Assembly (NCBI GenBank): GCA_009377585.1
Contig: WHTS01000027.1
Coordinates: forward strand, 6,774 to 62,413
Origin: Betaproteobacteria bacterium
GTDB taxonomy: Bacteria > Pseudomonadota > Gammaproteobacteria > Burkholderiales > WYBJ01
Direction of reading: 5' to 3'
DNA length: 55,640 nucleotides
Below are positions 28,885-38,422 of the stretch, piece by piece. Made by a program: the position numbers and the translations under genes. How positions within the stretch are numbered: the first letter of the stretch is position 1; the number at the start of each line of letters is the position of its first letter. The notes beneath the pieces are model-generated. The model had not been told where the DNA came from, did not search any database, and was given only the letters and a program-made list of their open reading frames with translations.

Positions 28885-29072
28885 GCACGGCGAAGGGGCG
28901 GTTTTATACCCCTTCGTCATCCGGCACGGCGACAGGGGCGGTTTTATGCCCCTTCGCCATCCGGCACGGCGAAGGGCGTTCTATGCCCCTCGCCATCCGG
29001 CACGGCGAAGGGCGTTCTATGCCCCTCGCCATCCGGGCCGGCGACAGGGGCCGCTTTGCCCCTGTGCCATCC
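28885..29072. repeat. Array of five tandem hairpin units (36-40 bp each)
   Basis: Units begin at 28885, 28924, 28964, 29000 and 29036, each starting GCACGGCGA or a close variant (the fifth starts GGCCGGCGA). Units 3 and 4 are identical. Each contains a potential hairpin (AGGGG...CCCCT type) around a short T-rich loop. In unit 5 AAGGGG changes to CAGGGG with the matching CCCCTG in the other arm. The array lies exactly between two convergent genes, consistent with a transcription-terminating or message-processing role. Confidence 0.85.
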
Positions 29073-29076
29073 TTCA

Positions 29077-29463
29077 TCAGTCCGAGCGCTGGGACCGGCA
29101 TTCGATCGGTTCCATGCCCTCCATCTGCAGCCTGAGGTCTCGACCTTTGCTGCGCACGGTGGTCGGGCCGTTGCTGTAGATGTTCCCCGACTCGGTAGAT
29201 TGCAGCTTCAATTCCACCGTTCTGCCGCGCCGGCTCAGAACGGCAATGCCCTCTGCGTCGAAGAAGCGCATTCGAATCTGCTCGCCGTCGCGGCACATGA
29301 ATTGATCGCGCCGCTCGCCTTGCTGCGCGCCCGGGTACTCGCCCGGGTACTCGCCTCGAGTCTGTGGAGTGTCGCAACCTGCGCACAGGATGGCGGCAAG
29401 GGCGACGACGGAAATGAACCGGCCATCTCGAGGGTCGATGCGGATCGTTCCATAGCGTTGCAC
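29077..29463 (-). CDS. MliC-like lipoprotein (lysozyme-inhibitor family)
   Basis: A 128-residue putative lipoprotein. I chose the GTG at 29463, because AAAGGAGG lies just upstream and the longer frame adds an unlikely Arg/Ser-rich leader. The signal peptide is FISVVALAAIL followed by a lipobox-like CAGC. A duplicated GEYP unit follows, encoded by a 12-bp direct repeat. The C-terminal 70 residues match the MliC/PliC pattern: FMCRDGEQIRMRFF, central Gly/Ser-rich strands, and a closing IEC, with the two cysteines placed to form the family's disulfide. MliC proteins inhibit c-type lysozymes. Last gene of a minus-strand run. Confidence 0.75.
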   Translation of the reverse strand: MQRYGTIRIDPRDGRFISVVALAAILCAGCDTPQTRGEYPGEYPGAQQGERRDQFMCRDGEQIRMRFFDAEGIAVLSRRGRTVELKLQSTESGNIYSNGPTTVRSKGRDLRLQMEGMEPIECRSQRSD

Positions 29464-29622
29464 AGCCAAGCCCTCCTTTCGCCGGGAGTCGGTCTTGCTT
29501 GTTGCGTAAACAGGCGCAGATCGCGCCTTCCCGGCTCGTGACGAGCAATAACAAGAGCCGAGCCTCGCACGCGCTGATGCGATCAGCAACACCTGGTCCC
29601 GTCGCGGGACCCAGTCTGCCCG

Positions 29623-30609
29623 CTACTGCGCCTGAATCCCGCTCGAAGCAATCACCTTTCCCCAGCGCGCGGTCTCCACCTTGTGGTGCGCGGTGAATTC
29701 GTCGACGCTGCCGCCGACGATGCGCAGGTAGCTCTTGCCGAAGTGCGATTTCGCCTGCGGCGTGCGCAGGTACTGGTTGACCGCCTGGTTCCACTTTTGC
29801 GCCAGCGCGGGCGGCATGCTCTTCGGGCCGTAGATTCCGAACCAGTTGGACGATTCGTAGCCCGGCACGCCGGCTTCGGCGACGGTGGGAATGTCGGGCG
29901 CATACTGGGCACGCTTCGCTCCCGTAGTCGCCAGCACGCGCACGCGGCCCGCCTTCATGAGGGGCAGGAAGGCGTTGGCCGAATTGAAAAACACCTTCAC
30001 CTGACCGCCGATCAGATCGGTGATGGCGGGGCCTCCGCCTTTGTACGGCACGATCAGGATGTCGACGCCCGCCATGGTCTTGAAGAGCTCCATGTTGAGG
30101 TGCGTCGAGCTGCCGATGCCGGAGGCAGCGGCGGTGATCTCGCCCGGCTTGCTCTTTGCGAGAGCGATCAGTTCCTTCACGTTCTTCGCCGGCAGCCCGG
30201 GATGCACCGCCAGCAGCTGCTCGCTGGCTGCAATCTGCACGATCGGCTGCAGGTCGCGCATGGGGTCGAAACGCAGGTTCTTGTACATGCTCGGCATGAT
30301 GGCGATGGCCGAGCTGTTGCACAGCATGGTGTAACCGTCGGGCTGCGCGCGGGCGACGAGCTCGGTGCCGATGGAGGTGCCGGCGCCCGGACGATTGTCC
30401 ACAATCACCTGCTGGCTCCAGATCTCGGTGATGCCGGCGGCAACCGCGCGCCCCACCAGGTCGACCGAGCCGCCGGGCGCATAGGGGTTCACCAGGCGCA
30501 CGGGGTGACTCGGGAAATCGCTCTTCGCCTGTGCGGCTGCGCCGCCCGCGGCGATTGCGCTTCCGGCTGCGGCGAGCGCGAGCAGGACTGTCTTGAATCG
30601 TATGACCAT
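29623..30609 (-). CDS. Bug/TctC-family substrate-binding protein
   Basis: A 328-residue periplasmic receptor. The signal peptide ends near GGAAAQA. Landmarks are FPSHPVRLVNPYAPGGSVDL, DNRPGAGTSIGTEL, PYKGGGPAITDLIGGQ and IPTVAEAGVPGYES. It shares the VNPY-PGGSVDLVGRA signature with the receptor at 32187-33182, so the two are close paralogues flanking the HMG-CoA-lyase-like gene. The ribosome site is weak. Likely ligand: a carboxylate. No cognate membrane subunits are nearby. Confidence 0.92.
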   Translation of the reverse strand: MVIRFKTVLLALAAAGSAIAAGGAAAQAKSDFPSHPVRLVNPYAPGGSVDLVGRAVAAGITEIWSQQVIVDNRPGAGTSIGTELVARAQPDGYTMLCNSSAIAIMPSMYKNLRFDPMRDLQPIVQIAASEQLLAVHPGLPAKNVKELIALAKSKPGEITAAASGIGSSTHLNMELFKTMAGVDILIVPYKGGGPAITDLIGGQVKVFFNSANAFLPLMKAGRVRVLATTGAKRAQYAPDIPTVAEAGVPGYESSNWFGIYGPKSMPPALAQKWNQAVNQYLRTPQAKSHFGKSYLRIVGGSVDEFTAHHKVETARWGKVIASSGIQAQ

Positions 30610-30773
30610 GAGCTATCTTGACGCCGCTTGCGTGCGGCATGCACTGGATTCGTTGCAGGGGCGGGCCGTCCGAGCAAACGCGCGGACGGCCAAGGCAAAG
30701 ATGCTTGACTACATCGGCCGGGCGAGATGCCTCGCCCGGCCGGAGCGCGCCACGCTTGCGCGCGCCTATCGCC

Positions 30774-31958
30774 TCAGCGTGCGACCAGCTTGGGCTGCAC
30801 GCCCGGGATCGACTCGGGCTTCTCGCCCTGTTTGGCGAGCTTCTCCTTGTAGCCGGGCGCTTCGGGACGCTGCCAGCTGGTGATCGGCTCGTTCCAGGGC
30901 GAGTGCGCGCCCTCGTAGGCCTTCTTGCCGAGGATGAAGTGCTTCGCCTGCTCCAGCGTCTCGATGTGCGGCATGTCCATCGCGTAGAGCTTGTCGTAGT
31001 GCGGGCGCGGACCGGCCTTGGAGGTGAAGCCGAACAGCTGATGGCCCACGATCTCCTCGGCAAGCCAGACGCACTCGATCAGCTTGTAGAGATCGACGCC
31101 GGTGTAGATGCCCATCTCCTGCAGCATGTGCATCAGGTCTTCGGTCGCGATCATCATGGCCGCGCGGCCCATGCCGCAATACGGACACCCCGCCATGCCG
31201 CCGATGGAGGTCTGCAGGCGCAGCGTGTCGGCTCCGTCGAGCACTTTGAGCGCGGCATAAATCGAGGCGAGCGCCACGCCGCGCGCGTTGTGCAGGTGCA
31301 GGTTGAAGTCCTTGATGGTCGGATAGCGCTCTTTCAGGCCCACGAGGGTGCGTTCGACCTCGTGCGGCATGTTCCAGCCGGTCGCGTCCGCCATGCCGAC
31401 CTTGGTCACGGGAATGCCGGCGTCCTCCCACATGCGGTACATGCGATCGAACATCAGCATGTGCTGCTCGAAGGGCGCCTGGCCGATCCAGTTGGAGCCC
31501 CAGACGTTGCTGATCGACATGCCGCCTTCGGTGACGCCTTTCTCCACCGCCTTGGCAATCGTCTTCGGCCAGACAGCGATCTGCTGCGCCTGCGTGCGGT
31601 TGGTGTTGCGCTGGGCGAACGCGTCGCACATGTCCACGCGCGTCGACAACTCGCTGACGCGCGGGCTGAGCGGCGGGGTGTAGGCCTTGGCGCGCTCCAC
31701 GCCCTTGTCGTTGAGCGCCGTGTAGGTGTACTTCACGCCCGGCTGCGGCTCGAAGCCGGAGATCAGCTCGTCGACGCAGGCCATCTGCGGCGTGTACTTC
31801 GGGCTCACGAAGGAGCCGACGTTGATTTCCTGCAGCCCGGTAAGAGACAAGGCGTTGAGCAGACGAATCTTCGCAGCGACAGGAATGTCCCTGTCCTCGA
31901 TCTGCAAGCCGTCGCGCATGCCTTCTTCGGTATGGATGATCTTCGGATAACCGGCCAT
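30774..31958 (-). CDS. HMG-CoA lyase-like enzyme (DRE-TIM metallolyase)
   Basis: A 394-residue member of the HMGL-like/DRE-TIM superfamily, which cleaves or forms C-C bonds next to a carboxyl or thioester. EEGMRDGLQIE near the N-terminus supplies the metal-binding Arg15-Asp16. Metal-ligand histidines are in NLHLHNARG. The C-terminal GGMAGCPYCGMGRA matches the HMG-CoA-lyase cysteine signature (GGCPYA), and ATEDL follows as in lyases. It is about 90 residues longer than typical HMG-CoA lyase, with an extra C-terminal tail. Bug receptors lie on both sides on the same strand. The substrate is probably a branched hydroxyacyl-CoA, but this is inference. Confidence 0.87.
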   Translation of the reverse strand: MAGYPKIIHTEEGMRDGLQIEDRDIPVAAKIRLLNALSLTGLQEINVGSFVSPKYTPQMACVDELISGFEPQPGVKYTYTALNDKGVERAKAYTPPLSPRVSELSTRVDMCDAFAQRNTNRTQAQQIAVWPKTIAKAVEKGVTEGGMSISNVWGSNWIGQAPFEQHMLMFDRMYRMWEDAGIPVTKVGMADATGWNMPHEVERTLVGLKERYPTIKDFNLHLHNARGVALASIYAALKVLDGADTLRLQTSIGGMAGCPYCGMGRAAMMIATEDLMHMLQEMGIYTGVDLYKLIECVWLAEEIVGHQLFGFTSKAGPRPHYDKLYAMDMPHIETLEQAKHFILGKKAYEGAHSPWNEPITSWQRPEAPGYKEKLAKQGEKPESIPGVQPKLVAR

Positions 31959-32186
31959 GGTAGGCTCCTCGTGTGAACTGGTGCTTTTGACTGATCCGCG
32001 TTACGCCGGTGCGACCCGGACGCGGTCTGCTGTTCGCTCGCCAAGGCGCCGTCCGCATCGTGGCCCAGGCAGCGAAAGCACCCTATAAGGATACACCCCG
32101 GGCGCAGCGGAGCACACTCCCGCCCCGCTTGTCGCCCCGCTTGTCCTGCCCCGCTTGCGCGCCGGCGTTGCTTCGTTTGCGCAGGG

Positions 32187-33182
32187 TTATTGCGCTTCGA
32201 TGCCTGCAGCCTTGACGGCTGCCCCCCAACGCTCGACCTCGCGCTTGTAGTAGGCGGCGGCGTCCGACGGTGTATTGGGGAAGTTGGTCATATAGGTGCG
32301 ACGGAGATGCTCCTGGGCCCGGGGCGTCTTCATCTGTTGGTTGATCGTATCGCTCCAGCGCTGCACGACGTTGGCTGGGAGCTTTCTCGGTCCGGCCACG
32401 ATATACCAGACATTCGCTTCGAATCCGGGCACGCCGGACTCTGCCACAGTCGGCAGATCGGGCATGAAATCGACCCGCTTGGCGCTCGTCATGGCGATGG
32501 CGCGCAGTTTTCCCGCTTTCACGTGTCCCAACAGCGTCCCCGGCGTGTTGAAGTGGAGCTTCGTCTGCCCGCCCATCAGGCCTGCGATCGCGGGATTGCC
32601 GCCTTTATAGGGCACATGCAGCAGATCGATCTTTGCCATCGACTTGAACATCTCGAGGGTCAGATGGTTCGTGCTGCCGGCACCCGAAGAGGCGGCCGGA
32701 ATCTTTCCCGATTCCTTCCTGGCGAGATTGATGACGTCCTGCACGGACTTGGCTGGGAATCCGGGGTTGACGACCATCATGAACGGACTGACGGCCGTGA
32801 TCGCGATCGGGGTCAGATCGCGTACCGGATCGAAACGCAGGTTCTTGTAGATGCTCGGCATGATGGCGATGGCCGCGCTGTTGATGAGCATGGTGTAGCC
32901 GTCGGGCTCCGCCCGCGCCACGAGCTCGGTGCCGATGGTCGTGCCGGCGCCGGGGCGGTTATCGACGATGACCTGCTGGCCCCAGATCTCGGTCAGTCCT
33001 TGCGCGAGCGCGCGCCCGACCAGGTCGACGGAACCTCCCGGTGTGTAAGGATTGACGAGCCGCACGGGGCGAGTCGGAAATTCGGCTTGCGCTGCCTGAA
33101 GGCCATTGCTGCCTGCAGCCATCGCGGCAATAAAGACCGCCTGCGCGATTCCGAGCGATCTGGACATACCCGTTGTGCTCAT
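32187..33182 (-). CDS. Bug/TctC-family substrate-binding protein
   Basis: A 331-residue periplasmic receptor. I used the ATG at 33182 with GGAGG just upstream; a much longer upstream frame lacks a signal peptide. The signal peptide ends near LQAAQA. Landmarks are FPTRPVRLVNPYTPGGSVDL, DNRPGAGTTIG, VPYKGGNPAIAGLMGGQ and LPTVAESGVPGFE. It is a paralogue of the receptor at 29623-30609. It is first in a minus-strand run that continues into the HMG-CoA-lyase-like gene, and it is divergent from the receptor at 33442 across a 259-bp promoter region. Confidence 0.91.
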   Translation of the reverse strand: MSTTGMSRSLGIAQAVFIAAMAAGSNGLQAAQAEFPTRPVRLVNPYTPGGSVDLVGRALAQGLTEIWGQQVIVDNRPGAGTTIGTELVARAEPDGYTMLINSAAIAIMPSIYKNLRFDPVRDLTPIAITAVSPFMMVVNPGFPAKSVQDVINLARKESGKIPAASSGAGSTNHLTLEMFKSMAKIDLLHVPYKGGNPAIAGLMGGQTKLHFNTPGTLLGHVKAGKLRAIAMTSAKRVDFMPDLPTVAESGVPGFEANVWYIVAGPRKLPANVVQRWSDTINQQMKTPRAQEHLRRTYMTNFPNTPSDAAAYYKREVERWGAAVKAAGIEAQ

Positions 33183-33441
33183 CAGTCCTCCGTCGTGGTG
33201 GCTATCATCGATGCAGCGCACGTACTTCGCATCCTGGTGTATGCGTCGGCTTCGCCCGGTACGCCGCTGGTTCGCAGCATACGCGGACGGCGGCGGGCGC
33301 TGTCGCAGGACGACTGTACCAGTTCTCACGCATGCGCGGCAGCGGTGGCGTCGCCACCGCTGAGCCGTTCTGGCATGATGCATCTCGCGCTTCGTATGGT
33401 TGCGCACGTGCATGCAGACATACCCTGAGGAGGGCTTCACA

Positions 33442-34416
33442 ATGTGGTCTCGCGCCAGCCTGACCGGCATCGCGATCGTCGCCGTGCTGTCGATGTTTTC
33501 CGGGACGCTCGCGGCTCAGGACTATCCGCACAAGCCGATTCGCTGGGTGACGCCGTATCCGCCCGGTGGAAGTACAACGGCATTGTCGCGTCTCATCGGA
33601 GAGAAATTCACCGAGGCGTGGGGCCGGCCGGTGATCATCGACAACCGGCCCGGAGGCAACACCATCATCGGGGCCGACGCCGTGGCGAAGGCCGCGCCCG
33701 ACGGCTACACGATCCTGCTCGCGGGCAACAGCCAGGTCGTGCTCGCCCTGCTCGGCAAGCCGCCGTATGACGTTTTTCGCGACTTCGCGCCGGTCACCAT
33801 CATCGCGAAGACCAACTACATCCTGGTGGTGAATCCCAAGCTGCCGGTGACCAACCTGCAGGAGTTCATCGCCTATGCCAAGGCGCGGCCGGGGCAGCTC
33901 AACGTCGCATCCGTTTCGAGCGGAAGCTCGCAGCACCTGATGGGCGAGCTGTTCAACATCATGGCGGGGGTGAAGATGCAGCACATCCCCTACAAGGGCG
34001 GACAGCAGGGCATCGTGGAGCTCATGGGCGGCAGCGTGCAAGCTTCCTTCTCCAACGCCATCAACGTCATCCCGCATATCAAGGGCGGCCGGCTCAAGGG
34101 TCTGGCGATCACCGGCGAAAAGCGCACGGCGGCGCTGCCGGACCTGCCGACGTATGCGGAAGCCGGATTGCCGGGCTACGATCCGAAGAACTGGCAGGGC
34201 ATCGTCGCCCCGGCCGGCACGCCGAAACCGATCATCGACAAGCTCTCGGTCGAGGTCGCGCGCATCGTCGCCATGCCCGACATCCGGGAACGGCTGATCA
34301 ACTCCGGCATGGAACCGTATCCGACCGGTCCGGAGAAGATGGCGGCGCAGATGAAGGCCGACTACGCGCAGAGCGCGAACATCATCAAGACGGCCGGGAT
34401 CAAGATCGAAGAGTGA
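33442..34416 (+). CDS. Bug/TctC-family substrate-binding protein
   Basis: A 324-residue periplasmic receptor. I chose the ATG at 33442 with GAGGAGGG 7 nt upstream. The signal peptide ends near GTLAAQ. Landmarks are YPHKPIRWVTPYPPGGSTTA, DNRPGGNTIIGADAVA and IPYKGGQQGIVELMGG. The PGGSTT and DNRPGGNT variants are shared with the receptor at 38652-39629, so these two form a second sub-group distinct from the VNPY pair. A convergent MmgE/PrpD gene follows. Confidence 0.92.
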   Translation: MWSRASLTGIAIVAVLSMFSGTLAAQDYPHKPIRWVTPYPPGGSTTALSRLIGEKFTEAWGRPVIIDNRPGGNTIIGADAVAKAAPDGYTILLAGNSQVVLALLGKPPYDVFRDFAPVTIIAKTNYILVVNPKLPVTNLQEFIAYAKARPGQLNVASVSSGSSQHLMGELFNIMAGVKMQHIPYKGGQQGIVELMGGSVQASFSNAINVIPHIKGGRLKGLAITGEKRTAALPDLPTYAEAGLPGYDPKNWQGIVAPAGTPKPIIDKLSVEVARIVAMPDIRERLINSGMEPYPTGPEKMAAQMKADYAQSANIIKTAGIKIEE

Positions 34417-34497
34417 TCCCGGCCTGCGCGCCTCAAACCGGCCGCCTCAACGGCATGGAATCGGACTCGCTCGGCGCGAACTGCGGGTCCGGTGGTT

Positions 34498-35835
34498 TCA
34501 TGCTTTGGCCGTCAGCGCGGCGATTCGGCCCATGTCGTCCTGCCTCTCCAGGCCGGCGACCGCCTCCATGATTGCCTGCGCCTGCTGCGCGCCGATGATT
34601 CCGCGCGTATAGCGGCTGAACTTCTCGCACGCGTCTTCCCAGGTGAGCGGGTTGTGAGGCGAGCCCTTGTGCGCGGAAGTGAGCTTGGTGAAGGTCTTGC
34701 TGCCGCACGCGATCGTCACCTCGGCTGGAAACAGATCGTGCAGGCTCTTGTCGACGACCAGCTCCATGTTCGCGGCCAGATTTCTTACCAGCGAATCCTG
34801 GATCGCGGCCTGGTCGTACACGAGCGGGTTGGACATGTCGCGCGTGAGCGCCACCGCGGCCGTGAACGGCAGGCTGTACTGTCCGCCCATCACCGTCTTC
34901 GGGTCGCGCACGCAATGCCGGTCTTCCAGGATGCGGTGGGCACCTCGGATGCGCACGTGTGTGATGGTCCTGGGGTCGATGCCAACCTCGCGCTTCATGT
35001 CCTGGATCGCCTGCACCACGGCCTGGTGCGTCACGTGAGTGGCGTAGGCCTTGTGCGACGCGGGCTGGATGATCCACTTGCTTCCCAGCGCGTCGGTGAG
35101 CTTCGCGATGTCGGTCGGCTCGGAGAAGGCATTGAAGTAGCCGTAGCGGCCTTCGATTACGGTCACGGGACCGTGCAGCCCTTTCTGCGCGAGCAGCGCG
35201 CTCTCCAGGCCCATCGAGCTGGCGCGGCCCAGGTGAATGCGCTTGGTATCGTCGCCGGCCCAGGCGAATTCGAGCAGGCCCGCGGCGCAGGAGCCGGCGA
35301 GTCCCAGGGCGCTCGCAAGCGTCTCGGCGTCGAAGCCGAACAGTTTCCCGACCGCGGCGGCGGCGCCGAACGGACCCTGCACGCCGGGGTTGTGGAAGCC
35401 GCGCGTGGACTCCAATCCGACGGCGGTCCGGTTCAATCGCCCCGAGAGCTCGAAGCCGAGCGCTAAGGCGAGCAGGAAATCCTTGCCGTTGCGATGGTCG
35501 CGCTGGCTGATGGCGAGCGCGGCGGGCAGCACCGTGCCGGATGCATGCGAGCCGGTCAGCGGCTCGCATTCGAACGCGCCGATCATCGCGCCGTTGGCAA
35601 GCGCGGCACGCGATACGTCCGTCTGCCACGGCTGATTGACGACCGAGACCTGTGGGGCGCCGCCCAGCTCGTGCACCATCTCCACCACCCGCCGCGCCCA
35701 CGGCAGCGACGAGCCGACGAATGCGGCGGCGAGCGCATCCAGCAGCGCGATCTTGCACTCGGCGATCAGGCTGGGCGGCAGATCGTCGTATCGCGTCTCT
35801 GCGACGAACCGGGCGAGAGCTTGGGTGGCTTGCAT
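34498..35835 (-). CDS. MmgE/PrpD family protein
   Basis: A 445-residue MmgE/PrpD protein. N-terminal ALLDALAAAFVG, ALANGAMIGAFECEP at the active-site region (where the other copy has GHSEDFDDF), FHNPGVQGPFGAAAAVGKL and GRASSMGLESALLA are recognisable, with a C-terminal lid domain. It is clearly divergent from the copy at 27483-28883, so the two probably act on different acids. Its own 5' region carries a palindromic repeat. The physiological substrate is unknown. Confidence 0.88.
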   Translation of the reverse strand: MQATQALARFVAETRYDDLPPSLIAECKIALLDALAAAFVGSSLPWARRVVEMVHELGGAPQVSVVNQPWQTDVSRAALANGAMIGAFECEPLTGSHASGTVLPAALAISQRDHRNGKDFLLALALGFELSGRLNRTAVGLESTRGFHNPGVQGPFGAAAAVGKLFGFDAETLASALGLAGSCAAGLLEFAWAGDDTKRIHLGRASSMGLESALLAQKGLHGPVTVIEGRYGYFNAFSEPTDIAKLTDALGSKWIIQPASHKAYATHVTHQAVVQAIQDMKREVGIDPRTITHVRIRGAHRILEDRHCVRDPKTVMGGQYSLPFTAAVALTRDMSNPLVYDQAAIQDSLVRNLAANMELVVDKSLHDLFPAEVTIACGSKTFTKLTSAHKGSPHNPLTWEDACEKFSRYTRGIIGAQQAQAIMEAVAGLERQDDMGRIAALTAKA

Positions 35836-35959
35836 GAAGTTGCCTCGAATGACCGGAAGACTGTTACTTGGAAATTGCGATTCGGCGGAAGCGCAAACCG
35901 GCTGTTAGGCTTCCTGCATTTCCGTTGTACCGGGAATGGCGACATTGGATGTCATGTAT

Positions 35960-36021
35960 CTGGATTCCCGCTTGCGCGGGAATGACGCCAACCCGTCACC
36001 CCCGCGAACGCGGGGGTCCAG
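35960..36021. repeat. Composite palindromic (REP-like) repeat, copy 3
   Basis: The same two palindromes as in copies 1 and 2, but in the opposite order: the ATTCCCGC unit first (35960-35987) and the CCCCCGCG unit second (35994-36021), with a 6-nt spacer. It lies upstream of the MmgE/PrpD gene. Confidence 0.78.
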
Positions 36022-36070
36022 ACCACTCGATGCTTCCCGGATGGTTGTCATCGACGCGGTGATCGCCCCG

Positions 36071-37051
36071 TTACGCCTCGGGCGTCAGCACGACCTTGCC
36101 TGCTACCTTGCGCTCGGTGAGCGCATTGAGCGCATCGGCGACGCGCTCGAGCGGGTAGGTCGCCGAGATGTACGGCTTGATCTTTCCCTGCGCCATCCAT
36201 TGCCACAACGTCTGCGCGTTCGTGCGGTGCTTCGCGGGCTCGCGCTTGGCAAATGCGCCGATCCACACACCGACGATCTCGCAGCCCTTGATGAGCGGCA
36301 GGTTGAGCGGGATCTTGGGGATGTCGCCGGCGGTGAATCCGATCACCAGGTGACGCCCGCCCCAGGCCATGTCGCGCAACGCAGCCTCCGAGTAGGTGCC
36401 GCCGACCGGGTCGACGATCACGTCGACGCCGTTGCCCTTGGTGATCGCCTTTACCCGCGCGCGCATATCCTCGGTGGCGTAATTGATCGTCTCGTCCGCG
36501 CCCTTGGTGCGGCAAACCGCGAGCTTCTCCTCGCTCGACGCGCACGCGATCACCTTGGCGCCCACGACCTTTCCGACCTCGACCGACGCCAGGCCCACGC
36601 CGCCGGCCGCGCCGAGCACCAGCAGCGTTTCGCCGGCGCGCAGACGACCGCGATCGACCAGCGCGTAATAGGCGGTGCCGTAGGTCGACGACAGGCCGGT
36701 TGCGGCCGCGAATTCGATCGAGTCCGGAATCGCAGTCATACGATCGGCTTCGGCCACCACTTCCTCGGCATAGCCGCCGTAGGTGGTCTGGGCGTTGACG
36801 CGATCGCCCACCTTCCAGCTTTCGATTCCGGGTCCGACCGAGGAGACGATTCCCGTGACCTCGCCGCCCGGAATGAAGGGCAGCTCCGGCTGGGTCTGGT
36901 ACTTGTTCTGGATGAGCAGCGTATCGGAGAACTTGACGCTCGCCGCCTTCACCCGCAACACGACCTGGCCGGCACCGGCTTGAAGCGCAGGACGGTCCTC
37001 GATCACCAGCGACTCCGGCGGCCCCCAGGCCTTGCATACGACTGCTTTCAT
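36071..37051 (-). CDS. Zinc-independent NADPH:quinone-type oxidoreductase (MDR family)
   Basis: A 326-residue medium-chain reductase. I chose the ATG at 37051 (MKAVVCKAWG) with AAAGGAG 6 nt upstream. The N-terminal GroES-like domain has FIPGGEVTGIVSSVG. The cofactor motif is LVLGAAGGVGLASVEVGK near residue 140. The catalytic-zinc ligands of alcohol dehydrogenases are absent, placing it with quinone/enoyl reductases. It may share a transcript with the damaged Old Yellow Enzyme gene upstream. Substrate: an electrophilic alkene or quinone, by family. Confidence 0.91.
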   Translation of the reverse strand: MKAVVCKAWGPPESLVIEDRPALQAGAGQVVLRVKAASVKFSDTLLIQNKYQTQPELPFIPGGEVTGIVSSVGPGIESWKVGDRVNAQTTYGGYAEEVVAEADRMTAIPDSIEFAAATGLSSTYGTAYYALVDRGRLRAGETLLVLGAAGGVGLASVEVGKVVGAKVIACASSEEKLAVCRTKGADETINYATEDMRARVKAITKGNGVDVIVDPVGGTYSEAALRDMAWGGRHLVIGFTAGDIPKIPLNLPLIKGCEIVGVWIGAFAKREPAKHRTNAQTLWQWMAQGKIKPYISATYPLERVADALNALTERKVAGKVVLTPEA

Positions 37052-37100
37052 GACGTGCTCCTTTATTCGGTGCGTAACGCGGTCGAGTGCGCGGCGGGCA

Positions 37101-38341
37101 TCAGCCGCCATCCCGGTCCATGACGCTCAAGGTCGACCAGGAGTAGGGGACTTGTTCGCGCGGACCGAACGGGATCCGGACCTCGCTCCCGGGCGTGTAG
37201 TCCACGCGGTGCCGCTCGCGCAGCCGCAGCCGCTGTGCTTCACGGGCATGAACGAGGTCGTAGGAATCGCCATAGCCGAGCGCGCGCGCGGCCTGCAGCG
37301 GCCAGTTCGGGTTGTCCATGAGCTCGCGCGCGAGCGCGATGAGATCGGCATGTCCGTCGCGCAGCATGGATTCGGCGTGCGCCGGTTCGGTGATCAGGCC
37401 GACCGCCATGGTCGGGATGCCGATGTCGCGCTTGATCTCGCGAGCATAGCCCGCCTGGAAGCCGGGCACGCGCGGAATCGCCGGCATCGGTCCGTCGCCC
37501 GTGATGCCGCCCGACGAGCAGTCGACCACGTCGACGCCGTGCGTCTTCAACTCGCGCGCGAGGGCGAGCGTGTCGTCGATACCCCATTCGCCGCCTGCGC
37601 CTTCGACCGCCGAGGTGCGGAAGAACAGCGGCTTGTCCGCGGGCCACACGCTACGCACCGCGTCGACCACTTCGAGCGCGAAACGCATGCGGCCTTCGAG
37701 ACCGCCGCCATAGCCGTCGGTGCGCTTGTTCGATACCGGCGACAGGAACTGGTGGATGAGATAGCCATGCGCGCCGTGGATCTCGCAGATTTCGTAGCCG
37801 GCATCGAGCGCGCGTTGCGCCGCTTCGCCCCAGGCGGCGAGGTTCTCGCGAATGTCGGAGCGATCCATTTCGCGCGGAACGGGGCGGCCCGGGCTTTCGG
37901 GGAGAGCGGGCTGGGGGCAAGCCCTTGCCACGGCTTCAGTCCCTGGTGGGCGTCCGTCGCGTTAAGGGGCGCTCGATCCTTCAGCGGGCCATGCGCCGAA
38001 GCACGCCGGCCGCAATGGCCAAGCTGGATGGCCGGCACCGAGCCGAGCGACTTGATGAACTCGTTGATGCGCCGGTAGGCGGGGATGTGGCTGTCCTTGT
38101 AGAGGCCGGCGCAGTGGTGGGTCTTGCGGCCGCGCGCTTCCACCGCCGTTTCCTCGCCGAAGACGATGCCGGTGCCGCTCATCGCGAAGCGGCCGAAGTT
38201 CACCAGCTGCCAGTCGGTCGGGCCGCCGTCTTCCGAGACGTACTGGCACATCGGCGAGCAGACGATGCGATTGCGCGCCACGATCGAGCGCAGCCTGATC
38301 GGGGTGAACAGCAGCGGGGCATTGTCGGGTGCGTGATCCAT
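37101..38341 (-). pseudogene. NADH:flavin oxidoreductase (Old Yellow Enzyme), frameshifted
   Basis: An OYE-family gene split into two frames. The first part (from ATG 38341) has IRLRSIVARNRIVCSPMCQY with the YqjM-type cysteine, then a QLGHCGRRAS segment, and runs in frame to about 37900. The second part is in another frame and continues VPREMDRSDI, then IHGAHGYLIHQFLSP with SNKRTDGYGG, and the GVDVVDCSSGG flavin-site region. The frames join if one base is restored in the C/G-rich run near 37885-37917. Both halves are well conserved, so the lesion is recent or a sequencing/assembly error. If intact it would be about 413 residues and reduce activated alkenes. Confidence 0.85.
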
Positions 38342-38422
38342 CGGGGGTGAGGTCTTCGAGGCGGGAGGCCGATAGTGTAATCGAACGCTTGCAGCGCGCT
38401 GCCTCCAATGCCGGGTTGGAGA

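Noticed and set aside
28885-29072. CRISPR array
   Set aside because: The units are contiguous and palindromic with no unique spacers, and no cas genes are nearby.
32120-32160. Short CCCCGCTTGTC direct repeats
   Set aside because: Two to three imperfect copies in a short GC-rich gap, too little to support a functional element.
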